The notes under the pieces are model-generated. The model worked only from the letters and a program-made list of their open reading frames with translations. It searched no databases and had not been told where the DNA came from. Both the position numbers and the translations under genes were made by a program. This document shows, piece after piece, positions 1 to 11,800 of a stretch of 64,000 bases of DNA. How positions within the stretch are numbered: position 1 is the stretch's first letter; each line of letters begins with the position of its first letter. This DNA is from Symbiodinium natans (Eukaryota; Sar; Dinophyceae; Suessiales; Symbiodiniaceae). The stretch is taken from positions 186,001 to 250,000 of the forward strand of contig CAJNDS010002655.1 in NCBI GenBank assembly GCA_905221605.1, given 5' to 3'.

Positions 1-104
1 AGCATCCTGCAATTGAACGCTTCGGCCTGCTGCGCTGCGCTTCCCAGCCTCGCGTTCCAGGGGAGGGCGGACCTGCCGAGGCCACATCAGAGACAAAAGC
101 CATT

Positions 105-170
105 GGGGTTTAGGGTTTAGGGTTCAGGGTTCAGGGTTCAGGGTTCAGGGTTTAGGGTTTAGGGTTTAGG
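105..170 (+). repeat. TTTAGGG tract with TTCAGGG variants
   Basis: Tandem 7-mers read TTTAGGG, with a central block of TTCAGGG variants. The unit matches the plant/algal-type telomere repeat but lies inside the sequence. Confidence 0.95.
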
Positions 171-474
171 AGCTTCCAATTGAGAGGATCGATGTAGTGC
201 CGAGGGTTGTGAGCCCGCCGCCCAGAAGCCTCAAAACATCTCAAAACTCTCCAAATTGCAACTCCTATCCGCGGTAGGCCGCAGAAAGCGCGGGGGCATT
301 GAGGACTTGGCATTGGTTCAGGGCAGGGAAGGGTGTCATTGTTGTCAGCTGCGAGTTCATTTCTGCTTGATTTGTGTCTTCATTCCACCCTGCAAGGTGG
401 GCAAGCCTGTAACCCGAAAAGGAGGGAAGCTGATCAGAAAGGAAGTGAGCAAGTGACACGTACGTGACAGAAAC

Positions 475-610
475 GTCTCTCTTTCTTCTTCTTGTTTTCT
501 TTCTCCCTCTCTCTCCCTCTCTTCTCTCGCTCTCGTCTCTCGGACTCTCTTTTCTTGGTTCCTAGCTCGCTCTCGCTCTTTCCGTCTCTCTTTCTCTCGC
601 TCTGTCGCTC
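475..610. repeat. Pyrimidine-rich CT tract
   Basis: An almost uninterrupted C/T stretch made of ctctct, cttctt and tctcgctct units. Such tracts occur near promoters and in introns; no function can be assigned here. Confidence 0.8.
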
Positions 611-950
611 ACCGTCTCCTGAGAGACTCACGTGTCTTCAAGTGTTCAATGGCTCTGTGTTCGGTACAAAGGTGGCCTGGGACCTCGCTCAGCTGAATGC
701 CCCAACATCCTAAACTCCTAGACTTTCCTACGCCTTCAAGCCCGACCACGCCTCAAAACTCCTCAAAACACCTCGCAAACACCTCAAAACACCTCAAACA
801 CTTCAAGACTGTCAGTATTTGTAACAGCTCCGAGCAACTTGATGCACGTTCTGGGGGGCTCGAAGCGGTCGTTTCCACTCGTCCCACGCCGCGCCGCTGT
901 GATCACTCCCAGCACTTCAGCGGAGAAATAGATGGTGCTGAATCGAGATG

Positions 951-1008
951 GGTTTCTAGGGTTTAGGGTTTAGGGTTTCAGAGTTTAGGGTTTAGGGTTT
1001 AGGGTTTA
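951..1008 (+). repeat. TTTAGGG tract
   Basis: Tandem TTTAGGG with two point variants in the middle. Confidence 0.95.
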
Positions 1009-1608
1009 ATGGAGGGGCATGGAGTGTTCAACAGTAGCAGCTTGGGAAACTTGGGGGTGCGACTGTTGTCTGATATGTCGGGTTCGGGTGTTCCAGGGCT
1101 TCTTGGCGAAGGCTTAAGGTGTGCTTTTACGGGGCCTTTTGGCCTTCGGCTTCAGGATGCTGTGGGCTTGTTGGGGGATTTTGAACTGCGATTCTTTTGT
1201 TAGGCGGCAGCAATTCAGAGTTTCAAGCGGGCTGCGAACAACTAAAACATTTGCTGAGGCTAGAAGACAACAGGCGCCAAGAACCTGAAGCTTCTCAAGA
1301 AGCTTTCGCTGTCTTGTGAAGCATGTTTTGCACTCTTCGTCATGCGTTCATTGTTGTGTCTTTTACTCAGACTTTTGCTCGTACGTTTTGCTGTGTGGTT
1401 ATATTTTATTGTTCCTGTTTTTCGTGCTTTCTGTAATGCTTCGGTTCCTTTGTTTCTCGTTGTTTTGCGTTCGTCCTTGAGCTGTGTGTATGTGCCAGGG
1501 CACACGTCCTTTTTCAGGAGCGCAAAAATGCAACCACCCAGGAAGGGTGGCTCAACTGGCGCCAACCGAGACATGACCCGGGGTGACTCGCGGACTGGCT
1601 TTGAGCTA

Positions 1609-1667
1609 GGTTTAGGGTTTAGGGTTTAGGGTTTAGGGTTTAGGGTTTAGGGTTTAGGGTTTAGGGT
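1609..1667 (+). repeat. TTTAGGG tract
   Basis: Near-perfect TTTAGGG tandem array. Confidence 0.95.
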
Positions 1668-2690
1668 ACCAGGAGTGAAGTCAATTTTGACCCTTGCTGC
1701 ATCTTGTCTTATCGGTTACCCAAGCCAGCTTGACACTGGCCCCAGCAACTCCCTTCAACGGTCCCTGGATCACGTCCAGCCTCCGAACTCTTCTAGAATT
1801 GCTGTTCCCTGCAGCAGCTCTCGCAGACGATCCGTCGGACACTCAATGGATCCTTGCCAAGCAACTGCGACGTCAATGAGTTGCGCCCTTCCCCTTGCAA
1901 TCCTAAGAGCAAGGCCTTCAACTCAGCTTCAGATCAGCATCTGCCCCAATCTCACTTGAGCTTTGAGAAGCCTATCGCAAGATGTCAACGCCTGCTCAAA
2001 CGCAATCGTCTCTGTCCTGTCCCCGTCCTATCACTACCAGTGGACTCTGCTTCCTTGTCGGTAACCTTAGCAATGTCTGGAGGAGCGGATGTTTGCTGCT
2101 CGTGCTTCACCGAACTCGGACTCCAAGACTGAGTCAAGATACGTTACCGGAACTCTCATCTTCAGCGCTCCTGAGTCATCCTTTGCAAATCTCTCTTCCC
2201 CGGTTCTAAGGACATCCAAGAACCGGCCGTCTCAAGACGCCCTTTTTAATCTTCAGCTCTTGCATCACTTGCCTCCTAAGTTTCCCTGATTGCTCGGTTC
2301 TACTTTGCTTCGGACCCAGCTGGGAAGCCGCGTTCCGCCAGCTTCTCGTTCTATGCTCGTGCGGCAGACCGAAGCCCATTCACAGCCGAATCCCAAACGA
2401 TCACCGGTCACATGGTGAGGCGAACAACCGGTCGTAATCATGGTAGCAGCGTGTTTTGCCCTGTGTGTATGTGAAGTACATATGCACATATATACATACA
2501 CAACGAAGTACGTAGGGGAGAACGTAAAGATGCACCGCCTTGAGATTGATACATTTTGGTACCGGAGGTTTGGAATAATTCGGTTCTGATGCTTTGTGGC
2601 AGATGCTTCTGCATCACTTCTGACACAAACCGACCAACCTTGTCCTGATCCAAGGGCTTGAACTGCCTTACGTTCTTCACACCCATAATC

Positions 2691-2786
2691 TTTAAACCCC
2701 TAAACCCTAAACCCTAAACCCCAAACCCCAAACCCTAAACCCCAAACCCTAAACCCTAAACCCTAAACCCTAAACCCTAAACCCTA
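2691..2786 (-). repeat. CCCTAAA tract just upstream of RPL9
   Basis: CCCTAAA units with CCCCAAA variants, ending about 40 nt before the RPL9 start codon. The tract therefore lies in the promoter or outron of that gene. Confidence 0.95.
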
Positions 2787-2810
2787 CGGGGTCCTTTGTG
2801 ATCTCAGAGC

Positions 2811-2826
2811 CCAGGCAGGCATCGAC
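2811..2826 (+). promoter_or_regulatory. Candidate trans-splice acceptor and short 5' UTR of RPL9
   Basis: Two AG dinucleotides (2813-2814 and 2817-2818) lie 8-13 nt before the RPL9 ATG. Dinoflagellate mRNAs commonly receive a spliced leader at such an AG. The acceptor role is inferred from position only. Confidence 0.35.
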
Positions 2827-2847
2827 ATGAAGACTTTGCTGACCGAG
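2827..2847 (+). CDS. RPL9: RPL9 exon 1
   Basis: Seven codons, MKTLLTE, in the position of the human MKTILSN start. The donor is GC. Confidence 0.85.
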
Positions 2848-5800
2848 GCGGGGGTTGGAGAGGGACCTGTCTGGAGTTTGGGGGGGGGGGGGGGGGGGGG
2901 GGGTTTGGGGGGGGGTTTGGGGGGGGGGGGGGGGGGGTTTGGGGAAGTGTTTCTGGTTTAGGGTTCCGGGCTTTAGGGTTTAGGGTTTAGAGGAGCTATT
3001 GGGAGATGGTGTTTGGTGTAAGAGTGTCCATGTGCGTCCTTGGTTTCTCCAGGAAATCCTGAAGGTGCCGAAGGGTGCCTTGGCCATGGCCAGTGCGAAG
3101 AAATCTCGGAAGCGTTGGCGCACTGAAGGGTTTGGGGGTGTAGTGCTAGCGGTTTGCAGGGGGTTCAATGTTCAGAGTGATGTGTTTGGTAGGTTGCTTC
3201 GAAGTTTTGGATTCGTTCAGGCTTCGGCATTAAGCTTAGAGCGCTTGCACCTGTATCTTCACCCACAAACCTTGCTGTGGTAGGACCCGTGGATCGCGTC
3301 CCAATGAACAGCCACCGTTTGCAATGTGCATATTTCAGGAAGGCTTAACCCTCGCCCCAAAGGCTCAGCCCCCTGAAGACCACTCAACCCCGAGTCCGAG
3401 CTCTCTCAGCTGTTCCGGCATCAGGATTACAGTCGTCTTACTACAGGAATGATACAAAAGCAACACAGAACTACCCTAAACCCTAAACCCTAAACCCTAA
3501 ACCCTAAACCCTAAACCCTAAACCCTAAACCCTAAACCCTAAACCCTAAACCCTAAACCCATTCTTCTGGCGATCCTGATTTGTTGAGATCGTCCTTGCT
3601 TGATGGACAAGTGGGCTGCGCATGACCGCGGTCCGCAAGCAACAAAACAGTGAAGAACTTGGGATGTTCCCCCTTAGGGTTTAGGGTTTAGGGTTTAGGG
3701 TTATACTAGCAGTCCTTAATGGGGATTAAAGTACCCAAATACCACATACGGGTCGCTTGTTCTGGTTTTCTGGCTCGTTGTGATCGTGCCCTCTCGCCCC
3801 ACGCGGTCGTTCACCGCTCAGGCGTGAACATCAAGATCAAGTCCAAAGTCGTTGAGGTGAGCATTCTTTAGCGGCCAGTGACGGCTTGGTCGGCTTGAGG
3901 GTTTTCAAGTTTGCGGCTCGACATTCTTCGTGATGGCCCGGAAGTATTTGTCGATGTTACAAGTAAGTTCTTCAGAGACCTGAAGTTTTGGGGAGCCACT
4001 GTGGTTTCAGTCGAGTAGACAGGCAAGGTTGACGTCGTGCCTGAGGACGTGGTTGAGGGCGTGAAGACTGCTGCACCGTTCTCCGTTGCAACAAAGCCAC
4101 ACCTCAAGGATGATGATCGACCTCTCTTCCCCTAAACCCTAAACCCTAAACCCTAAACCCTAAACCCTAAACCCTAAACCCTAAACCCTAAACCCTAAAC
4201 CCTAAACCCTAAACCCTAAACCCTAAACCCTAAACCCTAAACCCTAAACCCTAAACCCTAAACCCTAAACCCTATAGCCTAGCTCGAAGCACAAGCGGCC
4301 ATGCTTTGCAGGGCTGCTTAGGGTTTATGAATGACCTGGATATTTAATCCCATCTCAAAGTAGGAGAACTTCAGAGAAGAGTATCACAAGTCTCCGAAGA
4401 CCTGAGCCCCCAAAGGCGTCCAAAAGTCAGGAAGCTGTAAGGATTTGGGATGGTGGAGTACGCGTTGGAGGGGATCTGCAGGTCAAAGGCAAGCATGGCG
4501 AGCTGAAGCGCGACTTCAAGCACCTGCCCATTGAGCTTCTCCTGGCTGACGGTGGCAAGAAGGCCTGAACTGAAGCCGATGCAGAAGTCTGGGGGTTTTA
4601 GGATTACAGCATTTTGGGGTATATCAAGGGGGGGACCTTATGTTGGGAAATGCCCATACAACGGCGGGACAGAGGGCTTTTGGTTGAGGTTCATGTGGGT
4701 AAGGCCCGGGGTGCGTCTCCGAATGGAACGATTTTGGATTCTTCAGGAGTTCTGAGCCCTCGGGCCTCGCAAAGCCCCAAAGACTTCCTAGGGTTTAGGG
4801 TTTAGGGTTTAGGGTTTAGGGTTTAGGGTTTAGGGTTTAGGGTTTAGGGTTTAGGGAAGCTTGAATCAAGAAGCCTCAGAACGTGGCAGCTTCGGCCGCT
4901 CCTGCGCACTCCTCGTTAAGGTTGAAGCCTGGGATGTGCTGTAGAGGCTTGGGTGCTTCCTCTTCAGCTGAGGGCATTTGGTTTTTCTGACTTCCAGGGC
5001 TTAGGAAAAACCGAGAACCCAACGGCTTGCGGCCTCTTCGAGGCTTTTTTTTATTTTTTTTTTCTTGCAGGTGATTGCGCGCATGTACTTCGCCAAGAGC
5101 AAGCAGTGCTCTATGCTGAACAGTGCTCTTTGGCAAGCAGTGAGGGTTGGGGCTTCAGGTCTTGGGATGTGTTACGATTCCAGTTTGTTTTTTTTTGACA
5201 CCCCCGCCCCCCCCCGTTCCCTCGGGAAAACCTTGAATCGCAGTGTGGGTGTTGCTAGACTTCTTGAAGAACTTACTGTTGGTTAGTAGGGAATGAGGGA
5301 ATGAGGTACCCTATTTCCCCCCTATATATATATATATACCCTAAACCCTAAACCCTAAACCCTAAACCCTAAACCCTAAACCCTAAACCCTAAACCCTAA
5401 ACCCTAAACCCTAAACCCTAAACCCTAAACCCAAACAGAACCCTCATTCCCTACTAACCAACAGTAAGAGAACTGGCCCAAGAGAGGTCTGCAGCCACAT
5501 CAGCAACCTCTTCGAGGCCGTTCTGGGGTGGCCTTCAGCTCCAGCCTGGTAGTTAAGGGTTTAGGGTTTAGGGTTTAGGGTTTAGGGTTATCGATTCCCT
5601 AGAGGTTTGGGTTTTGTTTCTGTGTTAGGGGGCTTTGGGCCTGTGGGCGCCTGGGCCAGGGCGTGGCGCACAAGTTTGAGTACAAGATGCGCCTCGTGTA
5701 CGCGCACTTCCCCATCAACGCCAACATCATCAACGGCGGCAAGGCAGAAGTGCAGCAAGGGTTTAGGGTTCAGGGTTTAGGGTTTAGGGTTTAGGGTATG

Positions 5801-8800
5801 TACGTTCCACTCTTAGGCTCAAGCACCGTAGGCAGTCAAGAGCCTAGCACCTACTTTGAAGCAATGAATGAAGCCGGAGCGCAACCACATGAAAAGCCAC
5901 GCGAGTGCAAATGATTTCCTCATCAGTTTCAGTGGAATATCACCCGGACGATCAAATCTTCTTGGTACATCGTCTCCCTGATGGTTCAGAGAAACGGGAA
6001 CTCACCACGTCCATGATTGTTGATGCGATGTTCGAGGTTAAGAAACGCGCTGCAGTGTCCAACTTATCTGACATTAGTCAAATTACAGGCACAGCGCCCG
6101 CAGGACCCATCAAAGAGGAGGAGGTTGATTATTCCAGTCTGGAATGGGGTGACATGGATCCAAACTATCGGCGGGAACTCGAGAAACGTCCTGAAGTTAA
6201 GGCAGCTCTTCAACGATTCAAGCGGCAATCAAAGGCTGCACGGCTCACGCCGTCAGGAGAGTTTATGGAGTTTCATACAGCCGAAATTCCCGCGCCCGAC
6301 AACCCGCCTACTCTGGCTGAGGATTTCAAGCAGAGGGAAATGACCGGGGACACATTGGACTCTGCAATCAAATTTTATCATGAGCGTCATGTGCAGCCCA
6401 GTTTCAACATGTTAGCGGATGCCGTGACGGCTATGTCCAATCGGAAGGCGCCATGCGTGCTACAAGCTTTGAATTTACACCAGATGCAGTTGAGTAACCT
6501 TGAGGGCGAAATCTGCCAACGCACGGTTCTCTTGCATAACATCCCTCCGTTCGCGAATTATTCTTCCATACAGGGAAACCTGCAGTTCCTGTGCGGGGTG
6601 GCTGGTCTGGATTTTCACCATGCAGTCCAATCTTGCTCAACCCACATTCTCTCCCCGAATGCCGCGATCCTGAGGGTTGTCTTTTTGCAAATGCAGGGAA
6701 GCCGCGAGTTTGTCATTGCTTTTCGGAAAGGCGCAAGGTACTGGCGAGACTACCAGGACCGGGGCAATGATCGAAAGATACGAGTTGAGAAAGATGTTCC
6801 TTTCTCAACTCGTTTGGAGAGGCAGCCGTATTATGCCTTGCTGGACATGCTTTCGGACATTTCTCCACCTCCTTATGGCTCCACCTCCTTCCGTACAGAT
6901 TTGTCCTCCCTGCAGATAAAAACCCCGGAGGAGTGTGACGAGGATATGGTCTTGGCGCAGGTTGTTTACCTTCCTTTCCGAGGGGAGTTTCGATGCATTC
7001 TGCTTGTCCAGCCCGATCTTGTGACCTCGCTACAGTCATCCTTTGGACGTCATTTCAATGAGCGCATGATGAGTACACTCATACTCCTGCAGGCAATTAC
7101 TCACGCCAGCACACACACAACCACACTGGCTCGATTCCATCACACATCATCATTCGACTACTCCAATGTCGGCCCAGAGGAGGCCTTCCACATGTTCCCG
7201 TATTCTATCGAGCACAATGTTCTGGACCCCGCGCTGGCAGATAAGTTGAGGACAGACCCCGGATTTATTCACAAGGGGTATGGAGGGCTGGGTCAGGTCG
7301 TCAATTCCGCGCAGTTTGCTCGCGGCACCAACCCTGCAGACTACGGGCCGGGTGTGGGATCTCATGGTGGAGACAAGCGCAAGGGTTACGCGAAGGGTAA
7401 AGGGAAGAGCGGCAAAGGAAGAGGCAGCTCCACTTTTCATGATCCGCAGATGCGAGACAGGGATGTGGACATGGAATTCCAGGGCTCTCGAGATAACCGC
7501 AGACGAGCCAGCAATCATCGGGAGGAGTATGATGAGGACTTTGGCTCAGACGAGCGGTTTTACCGACATCAAGATCGGAGAGGTTTCCGAGATGTTCGTG
7601 ATGCTCGCAGAGATGTTCGTGATGATCGCCGCGACGTTCGGGATCGCAGCCCCTCCCAGCACAGGCAGCCCAGACGTTATCAATACCAGCGTGATTGGTG
7701 ACTATATCTTTCGCTCAGTCTATGTATGCTCCTTTACAGCTTACCCGCACCTATGATGCAGATACGGTTAGATGCACCAGATACGGCTATGAGCATGCGG
7801 CTTCAGTCTAATGCGCTTGCACCTATGATGCAGATACGGTTAGGCGCGCCAAATACGGTTATTAGAGAACGGCTTCAGTCTTATGCACATACGGTTACGA
7901 CAGTGAGGCTACTTGCCCTGGAGGGGCGGAGTGGCCAGCGCATTCGCATGCCCATCCTTTTTTCTGGCGCGGCGTGTAAATGGCACGCCGCGGCCACGCG
8001 GATCTCAGCAGCAACACGCTCCGTTTGTTTGAATGATTACTGCTCTCGAAAGAAGCGAAACAGGATAATGCATTCTCTCCGCGGCAATTGGTACACAATC
8101 CGTGACTGGCAGAAGCCGCACTACAAATCGCGAATGTGGCAGACTTGTACTAATCTTTACAACGGAATGAAGGTGTTTAAGTTTGTTGAGTATTCTGACT
8201 GTTTTGAGGCTTTCGTCTATAGACGAGGTATATACTATGTCTTTTGTTCCGATTCGTATTCTTCTCCAAAGATGTATTACAGCCTACGGAAAGCGGTTAC
8301 CTCCAGTCGGGGTGAGCCGGGATGCCGCCGTCGTCATGCTGATCCACTCCTCCATTCAGTTATCTCATCTCTTCGAGTTACGACGAGCGGCAGCGAAAAC
8401 CGCAATGCTTTCGGGGGACATAGTCATAGGGGTTTCCGCAGTGCGGAAGCAGTAGACAGAAGGCTACTGAAATACAGAAGCTCTCGAGCAGAGGCTAGAA
8501 GGTCATACCGTGCACATTCCAAGGGCTGGGGTAATGGTAAGGCTGACCACCCCTTTTTGATGCCCCCCCCGCCACAGCCGCGTGCAGCAGTTTACGAACG
8601 AACTCGAAAACAGATCAAGCCTCATCAGCATCAAGCCAACAATGCGTCGCTTTGTCGACTCGTGTTGTCGTCGGCAGTCGCGCCTTGTAAGCTCTTTGCT
8701 CGGTCACTCCGCCTGGCGTCGTGGAACGTTGAGGGGCTTCGCGAGATTGCAAAATATGACCAAATCTTTTCCTTCATGCAGAAGCAATCGGTTCACTTGC

Positions 8801-11800
8801 TTGCAATGCAGGAAACACACGCATCTAACCCCCAGGAGTTCTCTAAGTCAGGGTTTCTGGTCCTCCACAGTGCTGCCCCAACTTCGCCCAACCATGGTGT
8901 TGGGTTCATTGTTTCCCCTGAGCTCCGTCCGTACGTTAAGTCCTTCTTACCCATTAGCCCTCGGTTGTGCTCAGTCGAGATCAATACCTCTCCTAAACCA
9001 CTTCTCGTTTACTGTGCTTATGCTCCTAGTTTAGTTCAGGATGCCGCAGAGGATGTACGCCGGAAGCGGGAATTCTGGGACATGTTCACTGAGCAATTGG
9101 TAGATGTCAGCTCGCCAGAAAACCTGTTGGTTATGGGAGACTTCAATTCTAGATTGGACCCTCAGCTCGACTCTACTGGAGTCCACATAGGGCCTACTGT
9201 GTGGGGTAAGAGGCTTTCCATTGACACTTCAGAACGAGATAATGCAATTCACTTGCTGGAAGTGTTACAGAGTTTTGATTTGAAACTCCCTCAAACGTTT
9301 ATGCAAAATCGTCCTGCGCGTAGGGTTACGTACAAAGAAACCACATGCTCGGACCATTTTTTGGAGCGCCCGAATGTCTCAGAGTGGACCACATTGGACT
9401 ATGTTATCACGGCCTTGGCGCCGGTTTTTGCCGTTGAAGACATCTCAAGTCACTTTCAACAAGCTGTGAATTCTCGGCACTTGCCCATAATTTGCTCCAT
9501 TGGGGTCGCTCTCCCGGCGCGTCGACCCCCGCCCAGTACCCCACCGTTGCCGGACTACACTCAAACCTCCCAGTATTATGACAAGTTGGAGTCTTCTCTT
9601 CTAAGTTTATGTAACCATTCTTTCGATCCGGTAGCTTCGGTGGAAGGGCATGTGTTGGCTTACACAGATGGCTCTTGCCCCAATAACAGGGTGATCTCCC
9701 AGACGAACCCAGCGGGTTGGGGGTTTGTGGTCTCCCCCATTCTACTCGCTTTTGCATTGCATCCCAAACCAACTTCGGATTGGATTACTTCCCATGGCAA
9801 AGTGAGAACGAACCCGGATTTCCCGGAGTTCGCTGGGGCGGAGGTATCTTCCAACAATACTGCTGAGCTTCAGGCGCTTATTGAGCTTTTCGATTACTTG
9901 TTGTACTTTTCGGGCTTTCCGGAGGGACAAAGGATACATGTTTACACGGACTCTCAGTACGTTCTTGATATTTTACGTGCGCGCTCCCTGCCTGCTACGC
10001 ACTACAGACTTATTTCCAGGCTCCAAAGGTATTGGGTCGCTATGCGCATTACGTTCAACGTTCATGTGGACAAGGTCCCCTCACACGTGGGCATACCCGG
10101 GAATGAGTATGCAGACCGAGTGGCCTACTCGGGAAATTTTTCGCTAGGACGTACAGGCCGTTTTTCGCAACCTCATTCCAGAAGTCTCAGGCCCCCAGAG
10201 TTCAATCTGGATCTGACGAACTGGGATTCATTATCGGTACAAGAGCAGAACGTTTTCTTGCGTCAGGCAATTTCCGAAGCTAAGGAGCTTATTCCGGCCC
10301 TCCCTTTGACTCCGCACAAACCATGGATTTCCAAAACAACTTTGGGACTCATCGCCGAATTGCGCGATGCTGGGGGACTCGCGCCGGAGGATGTTAAGGC
10401 CTTCAGAAAACGTATCAAGGCTTCTGCCAGGAAGGATAAAAAGACTTTTGTTCATACCCGGCTCTCCATAGACTATGAGAGCACGCCCACTCAATGGACA
10501 ACTCTCCGCAACCTCCGGCGTGGATTCACGCCGAAACCTCCAGGCATCCGGGACACGAGTGGCAAACTCCGGCCTACCAAACAACGAGCGGAAGTTTTTC
10601 GAGAATATCTCGCAAATCATGTTTGGAAGTGTGGGGAAGAGGTTTTCCAACCGCGCCCGCCCCTCCATCCGGTCATCCCTGAGATCTATCGGTTGTTCAC
10701 GGAAGAGGACCTCTACCAGTGCCTCAAGGCGCTTCAAACCGGGAAGGCTCCGGGACCGGATGAAATTCCTGCAGAGCTCATCAAAAGGGCTCCTTATATA
10801 GTCCGTGTTTTCCTTTTGTCTCATTACAATAAATGCCTCACCTCTGCTTCTATCCCCGACGCGTGGCGCCTGTCAAATGTGGTCATGTTGGTTAAGGATG
10901 TGAAAAAAGACACACTGTCGCTTGACAACTACAGGCCTGTCTCACTCAGCGATTGTTTCTACAAAATATACGCCTCTTTATTACAGAAACGTCTGGCTTT
11001 CTACATTGACCCACGAATTCGGGATTCTCAGTTTGGATTTAGGCGGGGCCGCTCAGCAGCGCAACCTATACATATTCTTCGACGATTGATTGAAACTCAC
11101 GAACGGCAAGTCTCGCCGTTGCATGTTCTTTTTCTGGACTGGTCCAAGGCCTTTGATTCTCTTTCTTTTGCTGCGATTGAGCAGTCTTTGGTGAGGCTTG
11201 GCGTCCCTGACCCCTTTGTACGGGCTGTAATGTCCATCTACCAGTCGCCGCAGTTTCGAGTTCGTGACTCGGGCTGCATATCGCAGCAGGGCTCGCAGTC
11301 GCGTGGCGTGCGCCAGGGGTGTCCTCTCTCACCTTATCTTTTTGATGTTGTGCTCACGTGCTTGTTCCACGATGTCGAGTGTTCTTACGAGCGCCAGTTT
11401 GGGGTACTTACAGGTGTTCTTAATATCCCTTCGCGCCTTTGGGACCTCGAGTATGCCGATGATACAGTTCTGCTCTCACGTTCATCTCTTCAACTCACGC
11501 GGCTTCTGCATCTTTTACAGCATCATGCTTTGCAGTTTGGTCTGCAGCTCAATCTCGATAAATGCAAGCACTTGCAGCTTCACTCGGAAAACCGCGTTTC
11601 TTATGCCCCCGATCCGGGCGCCGATTGTAGCTGCAGTTGTTGCAACGGCGGGCGCCGTGCAGCGACAGAGTACGTTCCGCTAGCGGAGGAGGTGAAATAT
11701 TTAGGCATATTTCTTGATGCTACCTGCAACAGTAGGAGTACCACCAGTAAAAGGATTTCCAGGGCAGTACACGCTTCCAAGCTGCTAAAGCCTTTCTTCA

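Larger units (their letters stand above)
1..2690. other. Repeat-rich region without a recognised gene
   Basis: I see no convincing coding exon here. The stretch holds three TTTAGGG tracts (listed separately), a long pyrimidine-rich CT stretch at about 475-610, and a run of short cctcaaaac-type repeats at about 730-815. A minus-strand reading at 2438-2686 begins plausibly but runs into simple sequence. By analogy with the RPL9 gene that follows, the TTTAGGG tracts could mark introns of an upstream gene, but this is inference. Confidence 0.5.

Noticed and set aside
105-170. TTTAGGG tracts as a true chromosome end
   Set aside because: Tracts are short, occur in both orientations through the window and flank genes on both sides, so they are interstitial.
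10231-10824. 197-codon minus-strand ORF
   Set aside because: Antisense shadow of the LINE ORF2 region between RNase H and RT.
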